Shown: positions 1 through 5,822, numbered from the stretch's first letter. The stretch: DNA of 5,822 bases from Sedimentisphaerales bacterium (GCA_016933985.1 JAFGTU010000101.1:1-5822); one strand, 5' to 3'. The notes: generated by a model not told the origin, from the letters alone. Program-made: numbers and translations.

Positions 1-1646
1 CCGTCTATTACGGCAACCGCGTCCTCAGCCCCGCAACATTCAGCGAGCCTCAGCCGCTCCCCGGCGATACCGCAATCCTCTGCACGATGACCGCCCACAA
101 CGGACCCTGCCGCGGCGCCATCGGAATAATCCAACCGAACATCGGGGTGAACGCCCAGCAGGCAATCAGAAACCTGACCCCAGAAGTCGACATCGGAAAA
201 GTCGATCAGGGATCCGGCAACAATGTCAAAGGCCCCTACGAAAGCCCCTACCCGCTGAACAGCGAGCTATTTCTTGTCTCCAGAGATGGCACTATCCTGC
301 TCCGCGACTATGACGGCACAAAGCAGATAACCGTCCTGTCCGGAAAAGACGGCTTGGGCTTCTACAACGCCCGTCCAATCCGCAAAAGGCCAAGGCCACC
401 CGTCCGACCCTCGGCCCTGCCCGAACAAACCGACGAATGGGCCACCGTGATAATGCAGGATGTCTATAACGGACTCGAACCGCACGTCAAGAGAGGCGAG
501 ATAAAGCAAATTTGCGTCGTCCAGGAAATCGAAAAGAGCATAATGGCCGACGTGAAATACCGGGCCTTCGGCTTCCAGTTCCCCGTCGTCTCCTGCGGCG
601 CAACTTATGTGCCGAAGAAGGTCTGGGGCTATGTCCCCGTTGCCGAGGACGGCTCTGCAACCTTCAAAGTCCCCGCCAACCTGCCCCTCTACTTCATGGC
701 GATAGACGCACAAGGCCGGGCCGTCCAGAGAATGAGAAGTTTCACAAATTTCATGCCAGGCGAAATCCAGGGCTGCGTCGGATGTCACGAGCCACGCAAC
801 CACAGCCCGGGCAGGAAAGCACGACCGGCTGCAATGACCCGCAATGCCGCCCCCCCGCAACAGCCAACACCGCCCGAATGGGGACTGCGAGGATTCAGCT
901 ACGCAAGAATCGTCCAGCCGGTCCTCGATAAGCACTGCGTAACCTGCCACAGCGGCCCGACTCCGCCTAAAGAAGTGGACCTCAGCGGCGACGAGACCGA
1001 TTTCTTCAACGTCTCCTACGAAATACTCGCGCGCCAGGGCCGGCCCGGGGAGAATCCATATACCAAGTGGATACCTACATTTAACGGCCTGGAGGAGAAC
1101 ATCCTCATCATCACCCCCAAAAGCTGGGGCTCACCCGCCAGCAAGCTCGCCCAAATCATTCTTGCGGGTCATCCTGATAAAGAAGGCCGGCAGCGCATAA
1201 AACTCAGCGACCAGGAACGCCGCCGAATCTTCGCATGGATCGACCTCAACGTCCCCTACTATGGAACGAGCCTATCCAATTACTACGAGCGCATCGGATG
1301 CCGGCAGATGATTCCCGATGATTTCGAGGCCGTCTTTCAGCAGGTCGCCCGCAAACGCTGCGTCTCCTGCCACAAGGAAAACAACGACGGCGTCGTTCAA
1401 ATCCCCCGAAAAGACTGGCTGCGGGTAACCAACCCGAGCCTGAACAAATTCCTTCTCGCCCCGCTGGCCAAAGGCGCAGGCGGAACGCAGAGGTGCGGGA
1501 CGGCTGTATTCGAGTCCACAGACGACCCCGACTACCGGGCAATACTCAAGACATTCGACCCGCTCCACGAAATGCTCGAAAAGCAGCCCCGCATGGATAT
1601 GGCCGGCGCAAAGGCCCCTACCCCATGCCTCGTCAAAAGCCCCTGA
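1..1646 (+). CDS. HzsA-related multiheme c-type cytochrome domain protein (3' part, start outside window)
   Basis: The reading frame is open from the first complete codon at position 3 to the TGA at 1644-1646, giving 547 residues with the N-terminus missing. An ATG at 87 is internal: the residues before it (ending DTAILCTM) read as normal family sequence. Three c-type haem motifs are visible: CVGCH at 774-788, CVTCH at 936-950 and CVSCH at 1359-1373. Around them are stretches typical of HzsA-related proteins (hydrazine synthase alpha middle domain followed by planctomycete cytochrome-type modules): ESPYPLNSELFLVS, FMPGEIQGCVGCHEPR, FSYARIVQPVLDKHCVTCH, WIDLNVPYYGT and FLLAPLAKGAGG near the C-terminus. 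Such proteins are exported and bind haem outside the cytoplasm. Most planctomycetes that carry them do not oxidise ammonium anaerobically, so the substrate here is unknown and hydrazine synthesis should not be assumed. A lipoprotein gene follows 52 nt downstream. The family call is firm; the function is not. Confidence 0.85.
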   Translation, partial: VYYGNRVLSPATFSEPQPLPGDTAILCTMTAHNGPCRGAIGIIQPNIGVNAQQAIRNLTPEVDIGKVDQGSGNNVKGPYESPYPLNSELFLVSRDGTILLRDYDGTKQITVLSGKDGLGFYNARPIRKRPRPPVRPSALPEQTDEWATVIMQDVYNGLEPHVKRGEIKQICVVQEIEKSIMADVKYRAFGFQFPVVSCGATYVPKKVWGYVPVAEDGSATFKVPANLPLYFMAIDAQGRAVQRMRSFTNFMPGEIQGCVGCHEPRNHSPGRKARPAAMTRNAAPPQQPTPPEWGLRGFSYARIVQPVLDKHCVTCHSGPTPPKEVDLSGDETDFFNVSYEILARQGRPGENPYTKWIPTFNGLEENILIITPKSWGSPASKLAQIILAGHPDKEGRQRIKLSDQERRRIFAWIDLNVPYYGTSLSNYYERIGCRQMIPDDFEAVFQQVARKRCVSCHKENNDGVVQIPRKDWLRVTNPSLNKFLLAPLAKGAGGTQRCGTAVFESTDDPDYRAILKTFDPLHEMLEKQPRMDMAGAKAPTPCLVKSP

Positions 1647-1683
1647 CAAATAGATGGAACGAACTAATTCCCCCGAAGCAACC

Positions 1684-1690
1684 AAAGGAG
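1684..1690 (+). promoter_or_regulatory. Shine-Dalgarno site fixing the start of the lipoprotein gene
   Basis: AAAGGAG lies 8 nt before the ATG at 1699. The in-frame ATG at 1654 has no comparable site and would add 15 polar residues ahead of the lipoprotein signal peptide, so 1699 is preferred. Confidence 0.75.
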
Positions 1691-1698
1691 TAAACCTT

Positions 1699-2520
1699 AT
1701 GTCAAGGACAACGTCACTATTGTTGATTGCCCCGATCCTGCTGACCGCTTGCGTCACGCCGCGTCCCGCCGCCGATTTCCCACTCGTCGATTACCACGTG
1801 CACTTAAAGGGCGGACTCACCCTCGACGAAGCCCTCGAAATCTCCAAGAAGAACGGCGTCAAATTCGGCATCGCCCAGAATTGCGGCCTCGGCTTCCCCG
1901 TTACAGACGACGCCGGGGCGATGCAGTTCATCGAGAAGCTGCAAGGCAGAGACGTCTATATCGGTATGCAGGCCGAAGGCCGTGAATGGCTCAGCTTGTT
2001 CTCAATGGACTTGATAGGCCGCTTCGACTACGTCTTCACCGACGCGCTGACCTTCACCGACGACAAGGGCAGACGCACCCGACTCTGGATGAAAGACGAG
2101 GTCTTCGTAGAGGACAAGCAGGCCTTCATGGATATGTACATAGATAAAATCGTCTCAATCATAAGCAACGAGCCGATCGACATCTTCGTAAACCCGACCT
2201 TCCTGCCAGAATGCATCCGGGATGAGTACGATTCCCTCTGGACCAAAGAGCGAATGGCAAAGGTCATCGACGCCGCCGTCAAGAGCGGCGTGGCAATCGA
2301 GATCAACGCCACCTACAAAATCCCCAGCAAGACATTTATAATTCAGGCCAAGAAGGCGGGAGTCAAATTCGCCTGCGGAACAAACAACGGCGGAAAGGAG
2401 CTCGGAAACCTCGAATACTGCAGAAGAATGATAAAAGAGTGCTCCCTGACTAAGAAAGACTTCTTCGACCACCGAAAAGACCGCAAAAAACGCACCCAGC
2501 GCCAAAACCAAATCCGCTAA
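1699..2520 (+). CDS. Lipoprotein with PHP / TIM-barrel metallohydrolase-like fold
   Basis: 273 residues from the ATG at 1699, chosen for its AAAGGAG site and for the signal peptide that begins there. The N-terminus is a short lipoprotein signal: MSRT, a hydrophobic stretch, then lipobox LTAC with the lipidated Cys at residue 18. The mature protein opens with DYHVHLKGG (His33, His35), the usual first metal-binding motif of PHP and amidohydrolase-like barrels. A conserved-looking acid follows (Glu93 in QAEGRE), then DIFVNPTFLP (161-170), AIEINATYKIP (199-209) and FACGTNNGG (224-232). These sit where PHP phosphoesterases usually have a histidine motif, an IEIN strand and GSDAH. The later ligands appear replaced by Asn, so the metal site may be reduced or altered. 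The C-terminal tail is very basic. The gene sits 52 nt after the cytochrome-type gene and is probably cotranscribed with it. Substrate and activity are unknown; a non-catalytic sugar or phosphoester binder is possible. The fold call rests on motifs only. Confidence 0.65.
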   Translation: MSRTTSLLLIAPILLTACVTPRPAADFPLVDYHVHLKGGLTLDEALEISKKNGVKFGIAQNCGLGFPVTDDAGAMQFIEKLQGRDVYIGMQAEGREWLSLFSMDLIGRFDYVFTDALTFTDDKGRRTRLWMKDEVFVEDKQAFMDMYIDKIVSIISNEPIDIFVNPTFLPECIRDEYDSLWTKERMAKVIDAAVKSGVAIEINATYKIPSKTFIIQAKKAGVKFACGTNNGGKELGNLEYCRRMIKECSLTKKDFFDHRKDRKKRTQRQNQIR

Positions 2521-2560
2521 TCCGCAAGATCCAGAGATCCTGTAATACGCCTTCTAATTA

Positions 2561-2579
2561 CTCAAACGGACCGTTTGGG
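2561..2579 (+). terminator. Hairpin after the lipoprotein gene, possible terminator
   Basis: CTCAAACG pairs with CGTTTGGG around a GAC loop, an 8-bp stem with one T-G pair, starting 41 nt after the stop codon. It is not followed directly by a T-run; the nearest T-rich stretch (ATTTT at 2586-2590) begins 7 nt later. It may end the upstream transcript or just protect its 3' end. The inner part is a perfect 7-bp palindrome about a single central base, so it could also be a protein-binding site. Confidence 0.4.
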
Positions 2580-2630
2580 CGTCAGATTTTGTCTTGGCAC
2601 GGCGTTGTGTAAGGGTTGGAGATTGCCACC

Positions 2631-2654
2631 CATTCGACTGCGCTGAGGATCGGC
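2631..2654. repeat. Short segment resembling a dispersed genomic repeat (FDCAxDR-type)
   Basis: TTCGACTGCGCTGAGGATCGG resembles the short sequence that produces spurious PFDCAQDRL-type peptides in many bacterial genomes. Here one frame reads HPFDCAEDRL. Only one copy is present in the window, so repeat status rests on recognition and not on repetition seen here. No gene function is implied. Confidence 0.35.
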
Positions 2655-2710
2655 TTGTCGCATTGACGAGGCAAATAGTGCGCTTAAGAGAGGAGTCAGG
2701 GCGCATAAAA

Positions 2711-2761
2711 AGGGAGGCATGGGGTTTATTGTCTTGGTCGTATTTGCCACCCTGCCTCCTT
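2711..2761. other. Inverted repeat, 12-bp bulged stem
   Basis: GGAGGCA-T-GGG (2713-2723) is complementary to CCCTGCCTCC (2750-2759) apart from one bulged T. Two further pairs outside (one of them G-T) extend the stem to about 12 bp. The loop is 26 nt. No T-run follows, so it is not a standard terminator. It could be part of a structured RNA or a DNA-level palindrome. Confidence 0.4.
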
Positions 2762-2865
2762 CGGTTGCGATGTGCCTTTATATCACTGGGTTCAAATGGC
2801 GAAGCCGCCTGGTTGCACCCGCAACAAATATATTATAGAAAAACGGCGAGGCAATAGCAAGGAAA

Positions 2866-2889
2866 ATCCTGGCTGGGCAGGGTCTTTTT
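2866..2889 (+). terminator. Possible rho-independent terminator upstream of the pilT promoter
   Basis: ATCCTG pairs with CAGGGT around a 6-nt loop (one T-G pair), followed after one base by TTTTT at 2885-2889. The AAAA run at 2863-2866 just before the stem could pair partly with the T-run. The stem is short, so strength is uncertain. It lies about 100 nt before the pilT promoter, where it would insulate the pilus genes from transcription coming from upstream. Confidence 0.4.
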
Positions 2890-2985
2890 GCACAAAGAGG
2901 CGTTCAGCCGGCGCGGCAGGCCGAGCGGAAAGGGGCGAATTTGCGGGTAGTCGAGGCAAAAAGCGATATTGCAGGCTTTTGGCTG

Positions 2986-3014
2986 TTGACAAGGGCGGCC
3001 AGAAAGCATATAAT
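2986..3014 (+). promoter_or_regulatory. Consensus sigma-70-type promoter for the pilT operon
   Basis: TTGACA at 2986-2991 and TATAAT at 3009-3014 are both perfect matches to the housekeeping consensus, with the optimal 17-nt spacer. Transcription would begin near 3020-3022, leaving an untranslated leader of about 118 nt before the ATG at 3140. The orientation and position fit pilT and the gene after it. The match suggests strong, mainly constitutive expression unless the leader or a repressor intervenes. Confidence 0.75.
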
Positions 3015-3071
3015 TAGTGCTATAAGGGTTTGTCTTTGCAAATCTTACGGTTGGGTAATCATCCGCCAAGC

Positions 3072-3099
3072 CGCTACTGCATAGGTTTCAGAGGTGGCG
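3072..3099 (+). other. Hairpin in the pilT leader
   Basis: CGCTAC (3072-3077) pairs with GTGGCG (3094-3099) with one T-G pair and a loop of about 16 nt. It lies in the predicted 5' leader, 40 nt before the start codon. It does not match a riboswitch consensus I recognise. Confidence 0.3.
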
Positions 3100-3139
3100 A
3101 AAGATAGTAGATGCGAATAGTTTGGAGTCGGTAGTTAGT

Positions 3140-4273
3140 ATGGCTGAAGCAGAATTCGCCGAACGGACGACAACGTCCAAGAATGACCCGGAAATTAACA
3201 AGTATTTCAGGGTGGCGACCAAAACGCTCGCAAGCGATCTACACCTGAAGGTGGGGCAGCCTCCGAAGCTCAGGCTGTACGGGTATCTGAAAAACACGAC
3301 AGGCGATCCTCTAACCGAAGAGCGGATCGAGAAGCTGGTTTTTGAGATCCTCAGCCCGGTGCATAGAAAACAGTTCGACGAGCACGGGACTCTCGACTTC
3401 GCTCACGAAGTAGACGGCTCGCATCGGTTCCGCGTGAATATTTTTCGTCAGCGCGGGATGGTCAGCCTTGCGGCGAGGCGCGTCAATACGACAATTCCGC
3501 CGTTCGAGGACCTGCACCTGCCGCCGGTGCTGGAGAAGATATCCCAGAGCGGTCAGGGCCTGGTCCTTGTTGTGGGGCCGACCGGCTGCGGAAAAACGAC
3601 GACTATCGCATCGATGATCGACTTCATCAACCGGACGCGCTCTTGCCATATAGTCACAATCGAGGACCCGATAGAGTATCTTTTCCGCGACGGCAAGGCC
3701 ATCGTCTCGCAGCGGGAAATCGGGCTCGACGTGGCGAGTTTCGACGAGGCGCTGACTTACCTGATGAGGCAGGACCCTGACGTAGTATTCGTTGGCGAGA
3801 TGCGAGATGCAAAAACGGTGACGGCAGGGATGCGAGCGTCAGAGACGGGGCATCTGGTTTTTGGGACCATGCATTCGTCGAACGCATCGCAGTCGATTCA
3901 TCGGCTGTTGGACCTTTTCCCGCAGAGCGAGCGTGACCTTGTGCGTCAGACGCTGGCGCTTGCTTTGAGGGCGGTTATCAGCCAAACCTTAATACCGTGT
4001 TTGAAAGAAGGCATCGACAGGATTCCCGCGGTGGAGATTCTGATTTGCAACGCAGCGGCAAGGAAGCTGATCGCCGAGGAGCGCGAGTCGGACTTGCCAA
4101 GCGTCATCCGAGCGTCGCAGCAGGAAGGGATGCAGGATATCACCTTCAACCTTAGCGAACTGATCAAGAACGGGATGATCGATCCCAAGGAGGCGTATAA
4201 ACACGCCCCGAATACCGAAGAGCTCAAAATGGCGCTGAAGGGCATCAGGACGACCGCCAGCGGGATATTGTGA
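3140..4273 (+). CDS. pilT: PilT-type twitching motility / pilus retraction ATPase
   Basis: 377 residues from ATG 3140, close to the usual PilT length (about 345-375). PilT is a cytoplasmic hexameric ATPase that disassembles type IV pili. The N-terminal PAS-like domain includes ASDLHLKVGQPPKLRLYG (31-48). All core motifs are intact: Walker A GPTGCGKT (146-153), Asp box TIEDPIEYLF (173-182), Walker B region DPDVVFVGEMRD (212-223), and His box GHLVFGTMHSS (237-247). The C-terminal PilT region AARKLIAEERESDLPSVI (306-323) replaces the common AIRNLIRE, and GMQDITFNLSELIKNGMI (330-347) matches the family's conserved end. A TTG at 3122 is in frame, but ATG 3140 is preferred: GGAG at 3124-3127 lies 12 nt upstream (longer than ideal) and the protein then begins MAEAEF. 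A consensus promoter lies upstream and a degenerate PilB-like gene follows after 31 nt, so the two are probably one operon. PilT and PilU are not separable by eye, but intact motifs support an active motor. Confidence 0.92.
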   Translation: MAEAEFAERTTTSKNDPEINKYFRVATKTLASDLHLKVGQPPKLRLYGYLKNTTGDPLTEERIEKLVFEILSPVHRKQFDEHGTLDFAHEVDGSHRFRVNIFRQRGMVSLAARRVNTTIPPFEDLHLPPVLEKISQSGQGLVLVVGPTGCGKTTTIASMIDFINRTRSCHIVTIEDPIEYLFRDGKAIVSQREIGLDVASFDEALTYLMRQDPDVVFVGEMRDAKTVTAGMRASETGHLVFGTMHSSNASQSIHRLLDLFPQSERDLVRQTLALALRAVISQTLIPCLKEGIDRIPAVEILICNAAARKLIAEERESDLPSVIRASQQEGMQDITFNLSELIKNGMIDPKEAYKHAPNTEELKMALKGIRTTASGIL

Positions 4274-4294
4274 GAGGTGATTCAATTTCGTAAC

Positions 4295-4298
4295 GGAG
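4295..4298 (+). promoter_or_regulatory. Ribosome-binding site of the PilB/GspE-like gene
   Basis: GGAG lies 6 nt before ATG 4305 in the 31-nt gap after pilT. This supports the start of a gene whose N-terminus does not look like PilB and could otherwise be misplaced. Confidence 0.65.
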
Positions 4299-4304
4299 CA
4301 ACCT

Positions 4305-5822
4305 ATGCCCAATTCAGTTTTAGCGGCCATTGAATACGGGGGATATATATCTGTTGTCAAGCTTGGCATCTTCGGCGCTTTGTTTCTTGCCTGGATACCG
4401 CTGGTTAGCTGGGTTCACAATGACGCAAAGGCCCTGGGGACAACGGATGTTTTCTGGACGGGTCTTGTGCTCGGTGTCGGCGCGGGGGCGATGCTGGTCT
4501 GGCAGTTGGTTCCCATCTTCATTGTGGGGCTTCTGGTCTATGTTCTGTCCGTCGCCGGGGCATCTTTGGCATACGTCAAGCACCGCAACGCACGAGTAAT
4601 GGATTTCGACCGAGTTCTCACGGTGGATCACATCAAGAATCTGTTGGTCAGCCGGGAGGAGAAATTGGAAGCGCTCAAGAGCTTCGTATTCATCACGGCC
4701 AATAGAAACGAGGTTCCGATTCCGGAGCCCAGGACGCCGGACTTTTTCGGCTATAAGATGGCTTACGACCTCCTAACGGATGCAACCTGGCGGAGGGCAA
4801 GTGACATTCATTTTTCTCCCACCACGGAGGAATACAAGCTGACCTACTACGTTGACGGGGCGGCGTTGAAGCAGCCGAGCATGCCGAAAGAGCAGGCTGA
4901 ATACCTAATCCATTTTCTGAAAAACGTAACGGACCTCGACTTAAAGGAAAAGCGAAAGCCGCAGAAGGGAACGTTCACGGTTTCGAAGGCTCAGGAGAAT
5001 ACGGAGTGGGAGGTTACAACGGCAGGCTCGACCGCGGGCGAGCAGATGCTTATCAAGCTTATGACGGTCAAGGATATAGCGAAGCTCCAGGAAATCGGGC
5101 TAATGCCCGATCAGTTCGAGCAGCTTAACAGGTTCCAGGGCGTCAAGGAGGGTCTGTTTATCGTTTCGGGGCCGAAGAAGAGCGGCGCTACAAGCACATT
5201 CTATGCCCTGCTTCGCAATCACGACGCATTCTTGAACAGTATAAACAGTCTCGAGAAGGCTCCTTCCTCCGATTTGCTGAACATTACTCAAATTGTTTAC
5301 AGTCCGAGTGACAGTGGAACGACGACGTACGGCAAAAAACTGGAGGAGATAATCAGGATGGGGCCGGACATCGTTGGGGTGGCGGATTGCGAGGATTCCG
5401 AGACGGCGCGCGTGGCATGTGCGGGAGCGAAAGACGGGAAATTGGTATATGTGCAGTTAGAGGCCGACAGCGTTATGCAGGCGACGGCAAAATGGTTCAA
5501 ACTCGTCGGCGACAGGCGTCTTGCGACCGATGCTCTGCTGGGAATAAGCAACCAGAGACTGGTACGAAAGCTCTGCAAAGAGTGCCGACAGGCTTATGCG
5601 CCGAACAAAGAGCTGTTCAGAAAGTTCAACATCAACGCAGAGAAAACCAAAGCGCTCTACCGAGCCGGGAAGGTTATCTACGACAAACACGGCAAGCCGA
5701 CCGACTGCGAGGCATGCCAGGGAACCGGCTACGTCGGCAGGACGGGCGTTTTCGAGACAATCATCATCAACAACGAGCTCAGGAAAGCCGTCAGGAGCTC
5801 CAAGTCGCTGCCTGAAATCGGC
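4305..5822 (+). CDS. Membrane-anchored PilB/GspE-like pseudo-ATPase (3' end outside window)
   Basis: The frame is open for 506 codons from ATG 4305 to the window edge with no stop. Residues about 16-92 hold two or three membrane segments (16-37, 50-67, 68-92) instead of the soluble N-terminal domain of PilB/GspE. From residue 150 the order follows PilB/GspE: ASDIHFSP (165-172), YYVDGAALK (181-189), LDLKEKRKPQKGTF (211-224), GLMPDQFEQL (265-274), a P-loop region, NQRLVRKLCKEC (416-427), and CEACQGTGYVGRTGVFE (468-484). The tetracysteine zinc site (C424, C427, C468, C471) is complete. The catalytic motifs are not. The P-loop is GPKKSGATST (289-298) with Ala295 in place of the invariant Lys. The Asp box is SLEKAPS instead of VEDPVE. 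The Walker B region is GPDIVGVADCED, with Gly353 for the first Asp and Asp361 for Glu. The His box is GKLVYVQLEAD with both His gone. ATP hydrolysis is therefore unlikely. The uninterrupted frame and kept fold argue against a decaying pseudogene. Its position right after pilT suggests a structural or regulatory partner in a type IV pilus or secretion machine. Confidence 0.85.
   Translation, partial: MPNSVLAAIEYGGYISVVKLGIFGALFLAWIPLVSWVHNDAKALGTTDVFWTGLVLGVGAGAMLVWQLVPIFIVGLLVYVLSVAGASLAYVKHRNARVMDFDRVLTVDHIKNLLVSREEKLEALKSFVFITANRNEVPIPEPRTPDFFGYKMAYDLLTDATWRRASDIHFSPTTEEYKLTYYVDGAALKQPSMPKEQAEYLIHFLKNVTDLDLKEKRKPQKGTFTVSKAQENTEWEVTTAGSTAGEQMLIKLMTVKDIAKLQEIGLMPDQFEQLNRFQGVKEGLFIVSGPKKSGATSTFYALLRNHDAFLNSINSLEKAPSSDLLNITQIVYSPSDSGTTTYGKKLEEIIRMGPDIVGVADCEDSETARVACAGAKDGKLVYVQLEADSVMQATAKWFKLVGDRRLATDALLGISNQRLVRKLCKECRQAYAPNKELFRKFNINAEKTKALYRAGKVIYDKHGKPTDCEACQGTGYVGRTGVFETIIINNELRKAVRSSKSLPEIG

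Larger units (their letters stand above)
2521..3139. other. Non-coding intergenic region with hairpins, promoter and leader
   Basis: About 600 nt separate the lipoprotein stop from the pilT start. Open frames on either strand here lack recognisable domains, good ribosome-binding sites or gene-like composition. The structure seen comprises a hairpin just after the upstream gene (2561-2579), a 5-bp stem TGCGC/GCGCA (2679-2705), a bulged 12-bp stem (2711-2761), a small GTTGC/GCAAC hairpin with an ACCC loop (2812-2825), a terminator-like hairpin with a T-run (2866-2889), a consensus promoter (2986-3014) and a leader to 3139. No tRNA, CRISPR or insertion-sequence ends were recognised. The run of stems between 2561 and 2890 leaves room for an unrecognised small RNA, but nothing shows one directly. 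Confidence 0.6.

Noticed and set aside
267..950. 227-codon open frame on the - strand
   Set aside because: It is a shadow of the HzsA-related gene, whose CxxCH motifs and family sequence clearly mark the + frame as coding.
2789..2797. GGTTCAAAT, resembling a tRNA T-loop
   Set aside because: The flanking bases do not form a 5-bp T stem and no acceptor, D or anticodon arms can be found.
2594..2857. 87-codon open frame on the + strand in the gap
   Set aside because: It has no ribosome-binding site or recognisable domain, it contains the repeat-like FDCAEDRL peptide, and it overlaps several stems. Most likely chance.
2833..3069. 78-codon open frame on the - strand containing AKTNPYSTNYM
   Set aside because: It runs antisense across the consensus promoter and resembles the spurious peptides translated from planctomycete intergenic DNA; no domain is seen.
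3021..3139. Possible c-di-GMP riboswitch ahead of pilT
   Set aside because: The position would make sense, but the conserved core sequences of the GEMM-I and GEMM-II classes are not present.
2521..3139. Replication origin suggested by the skew change
   Set aside because: No DnaA-box clusters or AT-rich unwinding element are visible, and no origin-linked genes such as dnaA, dnaN or parA flank the gap.
4305..5822. Second gene of the pilus pair as a decayed pseudogene
   Set aside because: The frame is intact for 506 codons, has its own ribosome-binding site, and keeps the zinc site and fold motifs. This fits a maintained pseudoenzyme better than decay.

Overview
The window looks like planctomycete chromosomal DNA, probably from the Phycisphaerae side of Planctomycetota. 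The basis is a hydrazine-synthase-alpha-like (HzsA-related) multiheme protein and a PilT plus degenerate PilB/GspE pair. The assignment is inferred from protein style only; no rRNA or marker gene is present. Base composition is moderately GC-rich. All four genes are on the + strand.

Left half (1-2520): the 3' part of a large HzsA-related protein with three CxxCH haem-binding motifs is followed after 52 nt by a small lipoprotein with a PHP/TIM-barrel-like metallohydrolase fold. The close spacing and a strong Shine-Dalgarno site suggest one transcript. Both proteins would act outside the cytoplasm: one as a c-type cytochrome-like electron carrier or redox protein of unknown substrate, the other as a membrane-tethered hydrolase-like protein whose usual PHP metal ligands are partly replaced.

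Middle (2521-3139): about 600 nt without a convincing gene. It contains a hairpin 41 nt after the lipoprotein stop, a 12-bp bulged stem, a terminator-like hairpin with a T-run, a short piece resembling a known dispersed repeat, and a textbook sigma-70-type promoter (TTGACA, 17-nt spacer, TATAAT). That promoter precedes a leader of about 120 nt. The strand composition changes here from C-rich to G-rich.

Right half (3140-5822): a complete PilT-type retraction ATPase with all catalytic motifs intact is followed after 31 nt by a gene that runs off the window. The second gene encodes a PilB/GspE-shaped protein with an N-terminal membrane anchor in which the Walker A lysine, Asp box and His box residues are lost, while the zinc-binding tetracysteine and overall fold are kept. 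It is best read as a membrane-anchored pseudo-ATPase co-expressed with an active PilT. This is the most unusual element in the window.
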